A stretch of 64,000 bases of DNA from Roseomonas nitratireducens (GTDB lineage Bacteria > Pseudomonadota > Alphaproteobacteria > Acetobacterales > Acetobacteraceae). Below are positions 41,152 to 49,629 of the stretch, in pieces (within the stretch, counting starts at the first letter, position 1; every line of letters starts with the position of its first letter). The translations under genes and the position numbers were made by a program. The notes under the pieces are model-generated. The model did no database searches, was not told the origin of the DNA, and worked only from the letters and a program-made list of their open reading frames with translations. The DNA lies in the NCBI RefSeq assembly GCF_017813355.1, contig NZ_JAGIYZ010000007.1, forward strand, positions 62,001-126,000, written 5' to 3'.

Positions 41152-41511
41152 ATGACCCCCTTCGGCGCCCGCCTGCGAGCGCTGCGCGAGCAGCGCGGCG
41201 TGACGCTGAAAGACCTCGCCGCCGCGCTCCAGGTCTCGGCGGCCTATCTCTCCGCGCTGGAGCATGGCCGCCGCGGCCGGCCTTCCGCGGGCCTCGTCCA
41301 CCAGGTGAACGAGTTCTTCGGCCTGATCTGGGACGATGCGGAGGAGCTCGCGCGCCTCGCCCGGCAATCCCATCCGCGCGTCGTGCTGGACACGGCGGGC
41401 CTCGCGCCGGAGGCGACCGAGCTCGCCAACCGGCTGGCGCGCGAGATCCGGCAATTGAGGCCGGAGGACATCACCGCGCTCGCTGCCGTGCTCGACCGGG
41501 CGGTGCGCTGA
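41152..41511 (+). CDS. XRE-family transcriptional regulator
   Basis: A 119-residue protein. Its N-terminal Cro/C1-type HTH spans residues about 5-60 (LRALREQRGVTLKDLAAALQVSAAYLSALEHGRRGRPS), with a helical C-terminal tail. ATG at 41152 gives MTPFGARLRALREQRG, a normal opening, whereas the upstream frame comes from the repeat. Its stop overlaps the BenE start by 1 nt (TGATG), so it is probably the regulator of the transporter. Confidence 0.9.
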   Translation: MTPFGARLRALREQRGVTLKDLAAALQVSAAYLSALEHGRRGRPSAGLVHQVNEFFGLIWDDAEELARLARQSHPRVVLDTAGLAPEATELANRLAREIRQLRPEDITALAAVLDRAVR

Positions 41512-42644
41512 TGCAGGCGGTCTCGGCCGGGTTGCTGGCGGGGTTCGTCGGCTTCGCTTCCTCCTTCGCCGTGGTGCTGCAGGGGCTCGCGGCGGTGGGC
41601 GCCTCCCCGGCCCAGGCGGCCTCTGGGCTCATGGCGCTGTCGATCGCGATGGGCCTCGCGGGTATCGTGCTGTCGCTGAGGCTGCGGCTGCCGGTCAGCG
41701 TCGCCTGGTCGACGCCGGGGGCGGCGCTGCTCGCGGCCACGGCCGCGCCGGCGGGCGGCTTCGCCGAGGCGGTCGGCGCCTTCCTGCTCTGCGGCGCGCT
41801 GCTCACCATCGCCGGGCTGTGGAAGCCGCTCGGGCGCGCGGTCGCGGCGATCCCGGCACCGCTCGCGAATGCCATGCTGGCGGGTATCCTGTTCACGCTC
41901 TGTCTCGCCCCGGTGCGCGCGGTGGCGGAACAGCCCGTCGCAGGCATCGCCATCATCCTCGCCTGGGCGGTGATGGCCCGTGTCAACCGGCTGCTCGCCG
42001 TGCCGGCGGCGGTCGCCGTCGCGGTCGGCGTCATCGCGGCATCGGCGCCGATGCCGATGGAAGGATGGGTGCCGCGGCCGGAACTCGTGGTGCCGGACCT
42101 GTCCTTCGCGGCCGTGACGGGCATCGCGCTGCCCTTGTTCATCGTCACCATGGCGTCGCAGAACATCCCGGGGCTCGCGGTGCTCTCGGCCAATGGCTAC
42201 CGGCCGGAAGCGGGGCCGCTGTTCGCGACGACGGGCGCCTTCAGCCTGCTGTCCGCGCCCTTCGGCGCGCATGCGGTGAACCTCGCCGCGATCACGGCGG
42301 CGCTGTGCGCGGGGGATGGCGCGGGGCCCGATCCGGCGCGGCGCTGGGTGGCGGCGGTGGTGGCGGGCTGCGTCTACGTGCTGTTCGGGCTGCTGGCCGG
42401 GGCGGTGACGGTCTTCGTCGCGGCGGCGCCGCCGGTGCTGATCCAGGCGGTGGCGGGACTTGCCTTGCTCGCACCCTTCGGCGGCGCGATGCTCGGCGCG
42501 GTGCATGCGCCGCAAGGGCGGGAAGCGGCGCTGGTCTGCTTCGTGGTCACGGCCTCCGGCGTCGCCTTCCTCGGCATCGGCGGGGCCTTCTGGGGATTGC
42601 TCGCGGGGGGTGGGATGATGCTGCTGGCGCGGTGGCGGGCGTGA
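41511..42644 (+). CDS. benE: BenE-family benzoate/H+ symporter-like transporter
   Basis: A 377-residue inner-membrane protein with about 11-12 hydrophobic helices. BenE features are LLAGFVGFASSFAVVLQGLAAVG at the N-terminus, VSVAWSTPGAALLAATA near residue 63 and PLFIVTMASQNIPGLAVLSANGYRP near 205. Members move benzoate or related aromatic acids with protons, but annotation by homology is weak on substrate. No benzoate catabolic gene is in the window. It is coupled to the XRE regulator upstream and the DUF2585 gene downstream, each by a 1-nt TGATG overlap. Confidence 0.85.
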   Translation: MQAVSAGLLAGFVGFASSFAVVLQGLAAVGASPAQAASGLMALSIAMGLAGIVLSLRLRLPVSVAWSTPGAALLAATAAPAGGFAEAVGAFLLCGALLTIAGLWKPLGRAVAAIPAPLANAMLAGILFTLCLAPVRAVAEQPVAGIAIILAWAVMARVNRLLAVPAAVAVAVGVIAASAPMPMEGWVPRPELVVPDLSFAAVTGIALPLFIVTMASQNIPGLAVLSANGYRPEAGPLFATTGAFSLLSAPFGAHAVNLAAITAALCAGDGAGPDPARRWVAAVVAGCVYVLFGLLAGAVTVFVAAAPPVLIQAVAGLALLAPFGGAMLGAVHAPQGREAALVCFVVTASGVAFLGIGGAFWGLLAGGGMMLLARWRA

Positions 42645-43219
42645 TGGCGGCGTGGCTGCCATGGGCGGCGATGGGCGCGATCCTGGCAGGCGTGGCGGCG
42701 ACGCAGTTCGCGATCGGGCGGCTGTGGATCTGCGCCTGCGGCTATGTCTCGCTGTGGCATGGCGATGTCTGGTCGTCGGGCAATTCGCAGCACCTGACGG
42801 ATTGGTACACGCTGTCGCACCTCGCGCACGGCTTCGTCTTCTATGCCCTGCTGCGCTGGCTGCGCCCCGGCTGGTCGGTGGCGTGGCGCGCGGTGGCGGC
42901 GCTGGTGATGGAAGGGGCGTGGGAGGTGGTGGAGAACACCTCCCTCATCATCGATCGGTATCGGGAGGTGACGGCCTCGCTCGACTACTACGGCGACAGC
43001 ATCGTCAATTCCTTCGGCGACGGCGTCGCGATGCTGGCCGGCTTCTTCCTGGCCGCGCGGCTGCCGGTCCTGGCCTCGGTCCTGCTCGTGATCGGGATGG
43101 AGGCGCTCGCGGGCTGGATGATCCGCGACAACCTGCTGCTCAACGTGGTGATGCTGCTCTGGCCGCTCGAGGCGGTGCGGGAGTGGCAGATGCAGGGTGC
43201 GCCGCCCGGCGCGAGGTGA
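42644..43219 (+). CDS. DUF2585 (UPF0314) membrane protein
   Basis: A 191-residue membrane protein with about five hydrophobic segments. LWICACGYVSLWHGDVWSSGNSQHLTDWYTLSHLAHGFVFY near residue 27 is the diagnostic block of the UPF0314/DUF2585 family, and VMEGAWEVVENTSLIIDRYR near 88 is also conserved. The function is unknown. The ATG overlaps the benE stop by one base, implying a shared transcript. It is convergent with the Bug receptor at 43238. Confidence 0.88.
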   Translation: MAAWLPWAAMGAILAGVAATQFAIGRLWICACGYVSLWHGDVWSSGNSQHLTDWYTLSHLAHGFVFYALLRWLRPGWSVAWRAVAALVMEGAWEVVENTSLIIDRYREVTASLDYYGDSIVNSFGDGVAMLAGFFLAARLPVLASVLLVIGMEALAGWMIRDNLLLNVVMLLWPLEAVREWQMQGAPPGAR

Positions 43220-43237
43220 ACCGGGCGGCGCTGAAGG

Positions 43238-44197
43238 TCAGGCCCGCCAGGGCTGGCGGCGCCAGAGATCCGCATACTGCCCCTGGACGCGCCGCATGCG
43301 CGCTTCCCAGGTGGCGCCGGGCTCATAGTTGGGCTCGATGAACTGCGCCTCGAAGGTCGCGCGCGTCGCGGGATCCTCCGCCGCTTCCTTCGCGGCCTCG
43401 CGCAGGCGCTCGAGGATGCCGGCCGGCGTGCCGGCGGGCACGACGATGCCGCGTTCGGAATACATCTCGATCTCGAGGCCCATGCTGCGGAAGGTCGGCG
43501 TCTCCGGCGCGAAGCGGCTGCGCGCCGCCCCGCCATGGGCGATGTAGCGCATGCCCTGCGGCGCCGGCGCGTATTCGCCGATGGAAACGGTGTTCGCGGC
43601 CACCTGCCCGCCCATCAGCGCCGTGCGCTGCTGCGGCGCGCCGTTGAAGTGCACCAGCGTGAAGCGCGCGCCGGTCGCCTGTTCCAGCATCACCATCAGC
43701 AGGTGGTCGTCGGTGCCGATGCCGGAGGTGGAGATCGTCAGCTCCTCCGGCCGTTCGCGCCCCATGCGCACCAGGTCGGCGAGGTCGCGGATCGGCCCGT
43801 CCGCCTTCACCATCAGCCCGGTCGGGTCGGTCATGATGTTGCCGACGAAGGCGAAGGAATCGAGCGTGTACTGCGCCCGCCGCTCCACTGGCACGGTGAC
43901 GAAGGAGGGCATGTTGGTCAGCCCGATCACATGCCCGTCGGGGCGCGAGCGGGAGACGTAGGTCAGCGCGATCTCGGAGGACGCGCCCGGCCGGTTCACC
44001 ACCGTGACGGGCTGGCCGAGCCGCGGTTCCAGGTGGCGGGCAAACAGCCGCGCCACGATGTCCGTCCCGCCGCCGGCGGCGAAGCCGACGACGAACTCGA
44101 TCGGCCGGTCCGGCCGCCAGGGCGCCGCGATCGCCGGGGCGGCGAAGGGCGTGGCGAGAAGGGCGCCGAGGGCGGTGCGGCGGGTCAGCATGGTCAT
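43238..44197 (-). CDS. Bug-family (TctC-type) receptor
   Basis: A 319-residue periplasmic receptor with a twin-arginine-like signal (TRRTALGALLATPFAAPAIA). The mature start WRPDRPIEFVVGFAAGGGTDIVARLFA and VNRPGASSEIALTYVS near residue 70 are Bug hallmarks. It is transcribed leftward and convergent with the DUF2585 gene. No tct membrane genes adjoin it, so it may share the TctAB encoded 4 kb away or another one. ATG 44197 fits the signal peptide; a second ATG two codons in is equally possible. Confidence 0.9.
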   Translation of the reverse strand: MTMLTRRTALGALLATPFAAPAIAAPWRPDRPIEFVVGFAAGGGTDIVARLFARHLEPRLGQPVTVVNRPGASSEIALTYVSRSRPDGHVIGLTNMPSFVTVPVERRAQYTLDSFAFVGNIMTDPTGLMVKADGPIRDLADLVRMGRERPEELTISTSGIGTDDHLLMVMLEQATGARFTLVHFNGAPQQRTALMGGQVAANTVSIGEYAPAPQGMRYIAHGGAARSRFAPETPTFRSMGLEIEMYSERGIVVPAGTPAGILERLREAAKEAAEDPATRATFEAQFIEPNYEPGATWEARMRRVQGQYADLWRRQPWRA

Positions 44198-44324
44198 GCG
44201 GGTCTCCCGAAGAACGTGGCCGCAGATGTGCCCGTTCGGGTCCCGCCGTGCAGGAGTCTTTGTGCGTCGAGGCGCGTGAAGCGGCAAAGATCTCGACAGG
44301 TTTCGGCGTGATTTCGTGAAGGAT

Positions 44325-44759
44325 TTACAGCGCCGCGACCCACTTCATCACGTGTCGGCCGGCGAGCACCGTCTCCCCGCGCTGGTTCAGCACCTCGATC
44401 CGGCTGTCGCTGCGGCGTGCCGCGGCATCGAGCGCTTCGACCACGTAGCGCGCCGTCAGCGTGTCGCCGATGAAAGCGGGCCTGAGGAAGCGCACGCGGT
44501 CATAGCCGAGCGAGGCCGGCGTGCCGTCCGTCCCCGCCGCGATGCTCCGCTGCGCGACCATCGAGGCGCAGGTGGAGCAAAGCCCGAGGATCAGCGCCCC
44601 ATGCGCGATGCGCGCGCCGAAGGCCGTACCGCGCGCATACGCCTCGTCCATGTGCAGCGGATCGAAATCGCCGGTGATGGCCGCGCAGAGCGCGATGTCC
44701 ATGTCCGTGACCGTGCGCGCGAAGGACACCGCATCCCCGACCTCGAGCCCGAAGCGCAT
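44325..44759 (-). CDS. MaoC-like dehydratase domain protein
   Basis: A 144-residue hot-dog-fold protein. ITGDFDPLHMDEAYARGTAFGARIAHGALILGL is the hydratase-2 motif with catalytic Asp31 and His36. Such enzymes hydrate 2-enoyl-CoA or mesaconyl-type thioesters. It is divergent from the 2-hydroxyacid dehydrogenase gene at 44820, with 60 nt between, so the two may share control. Substrate unknown. Confidence 0.88.
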   Translation of the reverse strand: MRFGLEVGDAVSFARTVTDMDIALCAAITGDFDPLHMDEAYARGTAFGARIAHGALILGLCSTCASMVAQRSIAAGTDGTPASLGYDRVRFLRPAFIGDTLTARYVVEALDAAARRSDSRIEVLNQRGETVLAGRHVMKWVAAL

Positions 44760-44819
44760 CGGCGGTTTCCTTCCCGTGCGGAGAGGATAGGCTGCGCGCG
44801 ACGGGGGAAGGAAGCCATC

Positions 44820-45821
44820 ATGCTGCGCGTGTTCCTGGCGCATACGCCGGAGATGTTCGAGGGCTACTACGGCGCGCGCGCCCTCGCCGCGCTGGAGCGA
44901 CATGCGGAAGTGGTGCGCAACCCGGGCACCGCCGTGCTGTCCGGCTCGGCCCTCGCGGACGCCGCCCGAGGCTGCCAGGCCATCGTCGCGGACCGCGCCA
45001 CGCCCGGCACGGCCGAGACCTTCGCCGCGGCGCCGGACCTCGTCGCCTTCCTGCGCGTCGCGGTCGACATCAGCACCATCGACGTCGCGGCGGCGAGCGC
45101 GGCCGGGGTGCTCGTCACGCGCGCGACGCCGGGCTTCGTGGACAGCGTCACAGAACTCGCCCTCGGATTCATGGTCGATCTTGCCCGCGACGTATCGGGC
45201 CATGTGCAGGCCTATCGGCGCGGGGAGGAACCGGTCGGGCGGATGGGCCTGCAGCTCTCGGCAGCCACCCTCGGCATCGTAGGCTTCGGGCGGATCGGGC
45301 GGCGGCTGGCGGAGGTCGCGCTCGCGCTCGGGATGCGCGTGCTGGTCGCCGATCCCTTCGCGACGATGGAGGACCCGCGCATCGCGCGGCTGCCGATGGA
45401 TGCGCTGCTGGCGGAGTCCGACATCGTCGTCTGCCTCGCCATCTCCGACGCCGCGACGCGGAACCTCTTCGACGCGGCGGCCTTCGCGCGGATGAAGCGC
45501 GGCGCGCGCTTCATCAACCTCTCGCGCGGGGAGCTGGTGGAGGAGCAGGCGCTCGCCGTCGCGCTCGATGCCGGGCATCTCTCCGGCGCGGCGATGGATG
45601 TCGGGCGTGCGCAGGACCAGCGGCCTTCCGCCTTTCTCGCGCGCCGGCCGGACGTGATCGCCACGCCCCATGTCGGCGGCATGACGCCGGAGGCGATGGA
45701 GCACCAGGCGATGGACACGGTGCACCAGGTCGCCGCCCTCGCCCGAGGCGAGATGCCGGCGGGCGCGGTGAACGCGGCGGCGGCGCACCGGCTCGCGCGC
45801 ATCGGCGTGCGCGCAGCATGA
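44820..45821 (+). CDS. 2-hydroxyacid dehydrogenase-family protein with a replaced catalytic Glu
   Basis: A 333-residue NAD(P)-dependent D-2-hydroxyacid dehydrogenase. The nucleotide fold is LGIVGFGRIGRRLAEVALALG near residue 151, with the conserved Arg236 in NLSRGELVEE and His284 in TPHVGGMT. The catalytic Glu expected about 29 residues after the Arg is Gln265 (context MDVGRAQDQRP in place of DVFxxEP). This suggests changed chemistry or a specialised subfamily. ATG 44820 has a GGGGAAGGAAG site. Its stop overlaps the Gfo/Idh gene by 4 nt, the first link of a three-gene rightward operon. Confidence 0.85.
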   Translation: MLRVFLAHTPEMFEGYYGARALAALERHAEVVRNPGTAVLSGSALADAARGCQAIVADRATPGTAETFAAAPDLVAFLRVAVDISTIDVAAASAAGVLVTRATPGFVDSVTELALGFMVDLARDVSGHVQAYRRGEEPVGRMGLQLSAATLGIVGFGRIGRRLAEVALALGMRVLVADPFATMEDPRIARLPMDALLAESDIVVCLAISDAATRNLFDAAAFARMKRGARFINLSRGELVEEQALAVALDAGHLSGAAMDVGRAQDQRPSAFLARRPDVIATPHVGGMTPEAMEHQAMDTVHQVAALARGEMPAGAVNAAAAHRLARIGVRAA

Positions 45822-46837
45822 TCGGCGTCGGGATCATCGGGCTCGGCATGGCGCTGAAGCCGCATGCGCTGGCGCTGCGGGACCTCGCGGCGGCGGGGCG
45901 CGTGCGCGTGCTGGGCGGTGCGGCGCGCTCGGCCGAACGCCGCGCCGCCTTCGCCGCCACCTGGGGCTGGCCGATCTTCGAGAGCGCCGAGGCGCTGCTC
46001 GCCGCGCCGGGCCTCGACCTGGCGCTGATCCTGACGCCGCCCGCGACGCATCTGCCGCTGGGAGAGGCGGCGCTGGCCGCCGGCCATCACATCCTGGTCG
46101 AGAAGCCGGTCGAATGGGACGGGGAGCGGGCGGGGGCGCTGGACGCTGCCGTGCGCGCGGCGGGCCGGGTCGGCGCCGTGGTGTTCCAGCACCGCTTCCG
46201 CCCGGCCGCGCTGCGGCTGAAGCAGGCGGTCGCGGATGGCGCGCTGGGCGACCTCCTGTCATGTTCCGCCAGCATCCGCTGGTGGCGCGACGATGCGTAT
46301 TTCGCAACGCCCGGACGCGGCACCAAGGCGCGCGACGGTGGCGGCGTGCTGCTGACCCAGGCGATCCACACGCTCGACCTGCTGCTGCATCTCGCCGGCC
46401 CCGTGGCCGGGGTGCGCGGCATCGCGCGCACATCGCCGCTGCGGGCGATCGACACGGAGGACATGGCCGTGGCCGCGCTGCGCTTCGGCAATGGCGCGAT
46501 CGGCGCGGTGGATGCCACGACCGTCGCCCGCCCCGGCTTCCCCGAACGCATCGAAATCGCGGGCACAAGGGGTAGCGCGGTGCTGGCCGCCGAGCGGCTC
46601 GACCTGCACGTCGCCGGTCGCGCGCCGGAGGTGATTGACCATGGCAGCGCGGGCGGCGGCGGCGCCGACCCCATGGCCTTCGACCATGGCCCGCACCGCG
46701 CGATGATCACCGAGGTGCTGGACGCGATCGAAGCGGGCCGCGCGCCGTCGAACGGCATCGCGACGGGCCTGCCCGTGCAGCGCCTGATCGAGGCCTGGTT
46801 GCGCGCGAGCGCGAGCGGGCGGGAGGAATCGCCGTGA
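45818..46837 (+). CDS. Gfo/Idh/MocA-family oxidoreductase
   Basis: A 339-residue NAD(P)-dependent oxidoreductase. The Rossmann fold is VGIIGLGMALKPHALALRDL at the N-terminus, then the conserved HHILVEKPVEWD near residue 90 (catalytic Lys in EKP). The C-terminal GFO_IDH_MocA_C-like domain carries DGGGVLLTQAIHTLDLLLHLAG near 170. Such enzymes oxidise sugars, inositols or sugar acids. It is coupled by 4-nt overlaps to the 2-hydroxyacid dehydrogenase and the AroE-like gene, suggesting one pathway. Confidence 0.88.
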   Translation: MIGVGIIGLGMALKPHALALRDLAAAGRVRVLGGAARSAERRAAFAATWGWPIFESAEALLAAPGLDLALILTPPATHLPLGEAALAAGHHILVEKPVEWDGERAGALDAAVRAAGRVGAVVFQHRFRPAALRLKQAVADGALGDLLSCSASIRWWRDDAYFATPGRGTKARDGGGVLLTQAIHTLDLLLHLAGPVAGVRGIARTSPLRAIDTEDMAVAALRFGNGAIGAVDATTVARPGFPERIEIAGTRGSAVLAAERLDLHVAGRAPEVIDHGSAGGGGADPMAFDHGPHRAMITEVLDAIEAGRAPSNGIATGLPVQRLIEAWLRASASGREESP

Positions 46838-47610
46838 GCATCGGCAGCGCGACGCGGCTCTTTGGCATCCTCGGCGACCCGGTCGCCGTCGTGCGCAGCC
46901 CCGCCTGGTGGAACGCGCTCTTCGCGCGGATCGGCCGCGATGCCGCCTTCGTCCCGCTGCAGGTGAGCGCGGCCGACCTGCCGCGCGCCTGGGCCGGGCT
47001 GACGGCGATCGGCAATGTCGACGGGCTGGTGCTGACCATGCCGCACAAGCAGGCGGTGCTGCCGCTGCTCGACGCCGTCGGGCCGTCGGCGCGGCTGACC
47101 GGTGCCGTGAACACGGCCCGCCGCCTGCCGGACGGGCGCTGGGAAGGCGACATGTTCGACGGGGAGGGCTTCGTCGCCGGCCTGCGCGCGCGCGGCATCG
47201 CGCCGGAAGGCCGGCGCGTGCTGCAGAAGGGCTGCGGCGGGGCAGGGCGCGCCATCGCCTTCGCCCTGGCGCGCGCGGGCGTCGCGTCGCTGGCGCTGGA
47301 GGATGCGGTGCCGGGCCGCGCCGCCGCGCTTGCCGCGGAGGTGGCCGCGGCCTTTCCCGCGGTCGCGACCGCGGGCGCGCCCGACCTGCTGGTCAACGCG
47401 ACGCCGCTCGGCCTGGCACCGGGCGATCCGCCGCCCTTCGACCTCGCGGCGCTGTCGCCGGCGGTCGCGGTGGCGGATGTGATCCCGAACCCGGAGGTCA
47501 CGCCGCTGATCGCCGCGGCCCGCGCGGCGGGCTGCGCCACGGCCACCGGGCGCGACATGTTCGAAGGCCAGGCGATCCTGGCCGCGGCCTATTTCGGCAT
47601 CGCCGCCTGA
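46834..47610 (+). CDS. Shikimate dehydrogenase-like protein with altered substrate motifs
   Basis: A 258-residue AroE-family protein. Catalytic Lys72 (LTMPHKQ), Asn93 (GAVNT) and Asp109 are kept, and the NADP loop GCGGAGRAIAFAL is present. Two substrate-binding motifs are not: the usual HSxSP near residue 18 reads VVRSP, losing one serine, and the usual NTDG reads MFDG at 107-110. Linkage to dehydrogenase and Gfo/Idh genes, not to aromatic biosynthesis, also argues against a housekeeping AroE. A catabolic polyol or hydroxyacid dehydrogenase is likelier. GTG start, coupled to the Gfo/Idh gene; 3' end overlaps tctA by 22 nt. Confidence 0.85.
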   Translation: MSIGSATRLFGILGDPVAVVRSPAWWNALFARIGRDAAFVPLQVSAADLPRAWAGLTAIGNVDGLVLTMPHKQAVLPLLDAVGPSARLTGAVNTARRLPDGRWEGDMFDGEGFVAGLRARGIAPEGRRVLQKGCGGAGRAIAFALARAGVASLALEDAVPGRAAALAAEVAAAFPAVATAGAPDLLVNATPLGLAPGDPPPFDLAALSPAVAVADVIPNPEVTPLIAAARAAGCATATGRDMFEGQAILAAAYFGIAA

Positions 47611-49106
47611 GGGCGGCGGAACAGCCCTCGCACCCGGTCGGCCACCGCCGGGATCGACCAAAGCAGCGCGATGAGCGTCAGCGCCGCCAGCACCGCGCAG
47701 ATCGGCCGGGTGAAGAAAGGCGTGAGGTCCCCGTCCGAGATGACGAGGCCGCGCCGCAGCGACTTGTCCATCAGGTCCCCCAGCACGAGGCCGAGGACGA
47801 AGGGGGCCGCGTGGTAGCCGAAGCGGCGCAGGAAGAAGATCGCGACGCCAACGCCGATCATGGTCCAGACGTCGAACAGCCGCTGCGCGATGGCGAAGGA
47901 CCCCACGGTGCACAGCACGAAGACGCAGGGCATGATGATGGTGCGCGGGACCGTCAGCACCTTGAGCAGCGGGCGGACCAGGAACAGGCCGAAGAACAGC
48001 ATGGCGATGGTGGCGTAGACGTTCATCGCCACCACCTCGTAGACGAAGGTGGGGTTCTCGATCATCAGCATCGGACCGGGCCGGACGCCGTGGATGATCA
48101 TGGCGGCGAGCAGCACCGCCGCCGGGGCGGAGCCCGGGATGGCGAGTGCCAGCGCCGGGATGATGCCGCCGGGGATCGAGGCGTTGTCGCCCGTCTCGGC
48201 CGCGATCAGCCCTTCGACGCTGCCCTTGCCGAACTTCTCCTTCTCCTTCGATGCGCGCTTCGCGGCGGCGTAGGAGGACCAGGCGGCCATGTCCTCCCCC
48301 ACCCCGGGCAGGATGCCGATGTACACGCCGATCACGCCGGACCGCAGGATGGTGCGCCAGTAGCGCACCACGTCGCCGAAGCGCGGCAGGATGCTGTCGA
48401 CCGCGTGGACCTTGGGGCGGGAGAAGCGTTCGCTCATCACCGTCAGCACTTCCGCCGCGCCGAAGGCGCCGACCAGCGTCGGGATCAGCGACAGCCCGCC
48501 GGCGAGGTCGGTGCTGCCATAGGCGAAGCGTTCATGCGCGTGGATGCCGTCCTGGCCGATCTGCGAGACGAACAGGCCGAGGATGCCCATGATCCAGCCC
48601 TTCAGCGGATCCGTGCCGGTGATCGAGCCGGACATCATCACGCCGAACAGGCAGAGCCAGAAGAATTCGTAGGACTGGAAGGTCAGCGCGACCTCGCCCA
48701 GCGCCGGCGTCAGGATGGCCAGGCAGACGATGCCGAAAAGCGAGCCGACGACCGAGCCCGTGGTCGCCACGCCCATCGCGCGCCCCGCCTGGCCCTGGCG
48801 CGCCAGCTGGTAGCCGTCCAGGCAGGCCGCCGCGTTCGCCGCCGTGCCGGGGATGTTCAGCAGGATCGCGCTGCGCGACCCGCCATAGATCGTGCCGACA
48901 TAGGCGCAGATCAGGATCAGGATCGCGTCGTTCGGCGGGAGCTTGATCGTCAGCGTCGTCAGCAGGCTGATCGCGAGCGTGGCGGACAGCCCCGGCATGC
49001 AGCCGACCAGGATGCCGAGCAGCGTCGCGCCGAAGGTGTAGGCGATGTGCCGCGGCTGGAGGAAGGAGGCGAGCGCGCCGCCGAGGAGTTCGAGGCCTTC
49101 GAACAT
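47589..49106 (-). CDS. tctA: Tripartite tricarboxylate transporter, large membrane subunit
   Basis: A 505-residue membrane protein with about 12 helices, the transport channel of the TTT system. Diagnostic blocks are LGILVGCMPGLSATLAISLL near residue 31, YGGSRSAILLNIPGTAANAAACLDGYQLA near 75 and GVIGVYIGILPGVGEDMAAWSSYAAAKR near 255. It is the last gene of the leftward tctC-tctB-tctA operon. ATG 49106 gives MFEGLELLGGAL, the usual TctA start. Ligand: presumably a carboxylate captured by the TctC upstream. Confidence 0.94.
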   Translation of the reverse strand: MFEGLELLGGALASFLQPRHIAYTFGATLLGILVGCMPGLSATLAISLLTTLTIKLPPNDAILILICAYVGTIYGGSRSAILLNIPGTAANAAACLDGYQLARQGQAGRAMGVATTGSVVGSLFGIVCLAILTPALGEVALTFQSYEFFWLCLFGVMMSGSITGTDPLKGWIMGILGLFVSQIGQDGIHAHERFAYGSTDLAGGLSLIPTLVGAFGAAEVLTVMSERFSRPKVHAVDSILPRFGDVVRYWRTILRSGVIGVYIGILPGVGEDMAAWSSYAAAKRASKEKEKFGKGSVEGLIAAETGDNASIPGGIIPALALAIPGSAPAAVLLAAMIIHGVRPGPMLMIENPTFVYEVVAMNVYATIAMLFFGLFLVRPLLKVLTVPRTIIMPCVFVLCTVGSFAIAQRLFDVWTMIGVGVAIFFLRRFGYHAAPFVLGLVLGDLMDKSLRRGLVISDGDLTPFFTRPICAVLAALTLIALLWSIPAVADRVRGLFRRPQAAMPK

Positions 49107-49110
49107 CGCG

Positions 49111-49629
49111 TCAGGGCAGTCGCACCAGGAAGACCTCCTGGAACACCAGCGTGACAAGCGCCGCGGCCACCGCCGCGATCAGCGCCGCCTGCGCCGCGCC
49201 GCGAGCGAGCGTGCCCGCGGCGCGCCGGTCCGGCCATTCGAACAGCAGGATGGCGAGGAACAGGAAGACGAAGGCCGCCGCCCAGAAGGGCAGGCCGCTC
49301 CCGACGAGCCCGCCCGCGAAGCCGAGGCAGAGCAGCAGCGACAGCGCGATCCGCCAGGGCTCGTCCGTGCCGTGCGTCGGTTCTGGCGGCGGTTCCTCGA
49401 GGCCGAGCAGGTCCTGCTCGACCGGCATCTCGCTCGGCGGGGCGCGCCGCGCGGCCAGCACCACCCCGAACAGCGCCAGCACGATGCCGAGCAGCCCCGG
49501 CACCAGGCCGGGGACCGTCCAGGGGTTGATGTGCTGCTGCTCGAGCCGGTCCATCCGCCAGGATTCAAAGACGATCGCCGCGCCGAGCACCGTCCAGAAC
49601 AGGCCGAACAGGCGGTCGGCGGACAGCAT
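49111..49629 (-). CDS. tctB: Tripartite tricarboxylate transporter, small membrane subunit
   Basis: A 172-residue membrane protein of the TctB family with four predicted helices (residues about 6-22, 42-60, 93-125 and 140-165) and a long acidic loop between helix 2 and 3 (EQDLLGLEEPPPEPTHGTDEP). TctB assists TctA; the family is poorly conserved, so the call rests largely on gene order. Its start codon overlaps the tctC stop (TAATG), and it ends 4 nt before tctA. Confidence 0.9.
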   Translation of the reverse strand: MLSADRLFGLFWTVLGAAIVFESWRMDRLEQQHINPWTVPGLVPGLLGIVLALFGVVLAARRAPPSEMPVEQDLLGLEEPPPEPTHGTDEPWRIALSLLLCLGFAGGLVGSGLPFWAAAFVFLFLAILLFEWPDRRAAGTLARGAAQAALIAAVAAALVTLVFQEVFLVRLP

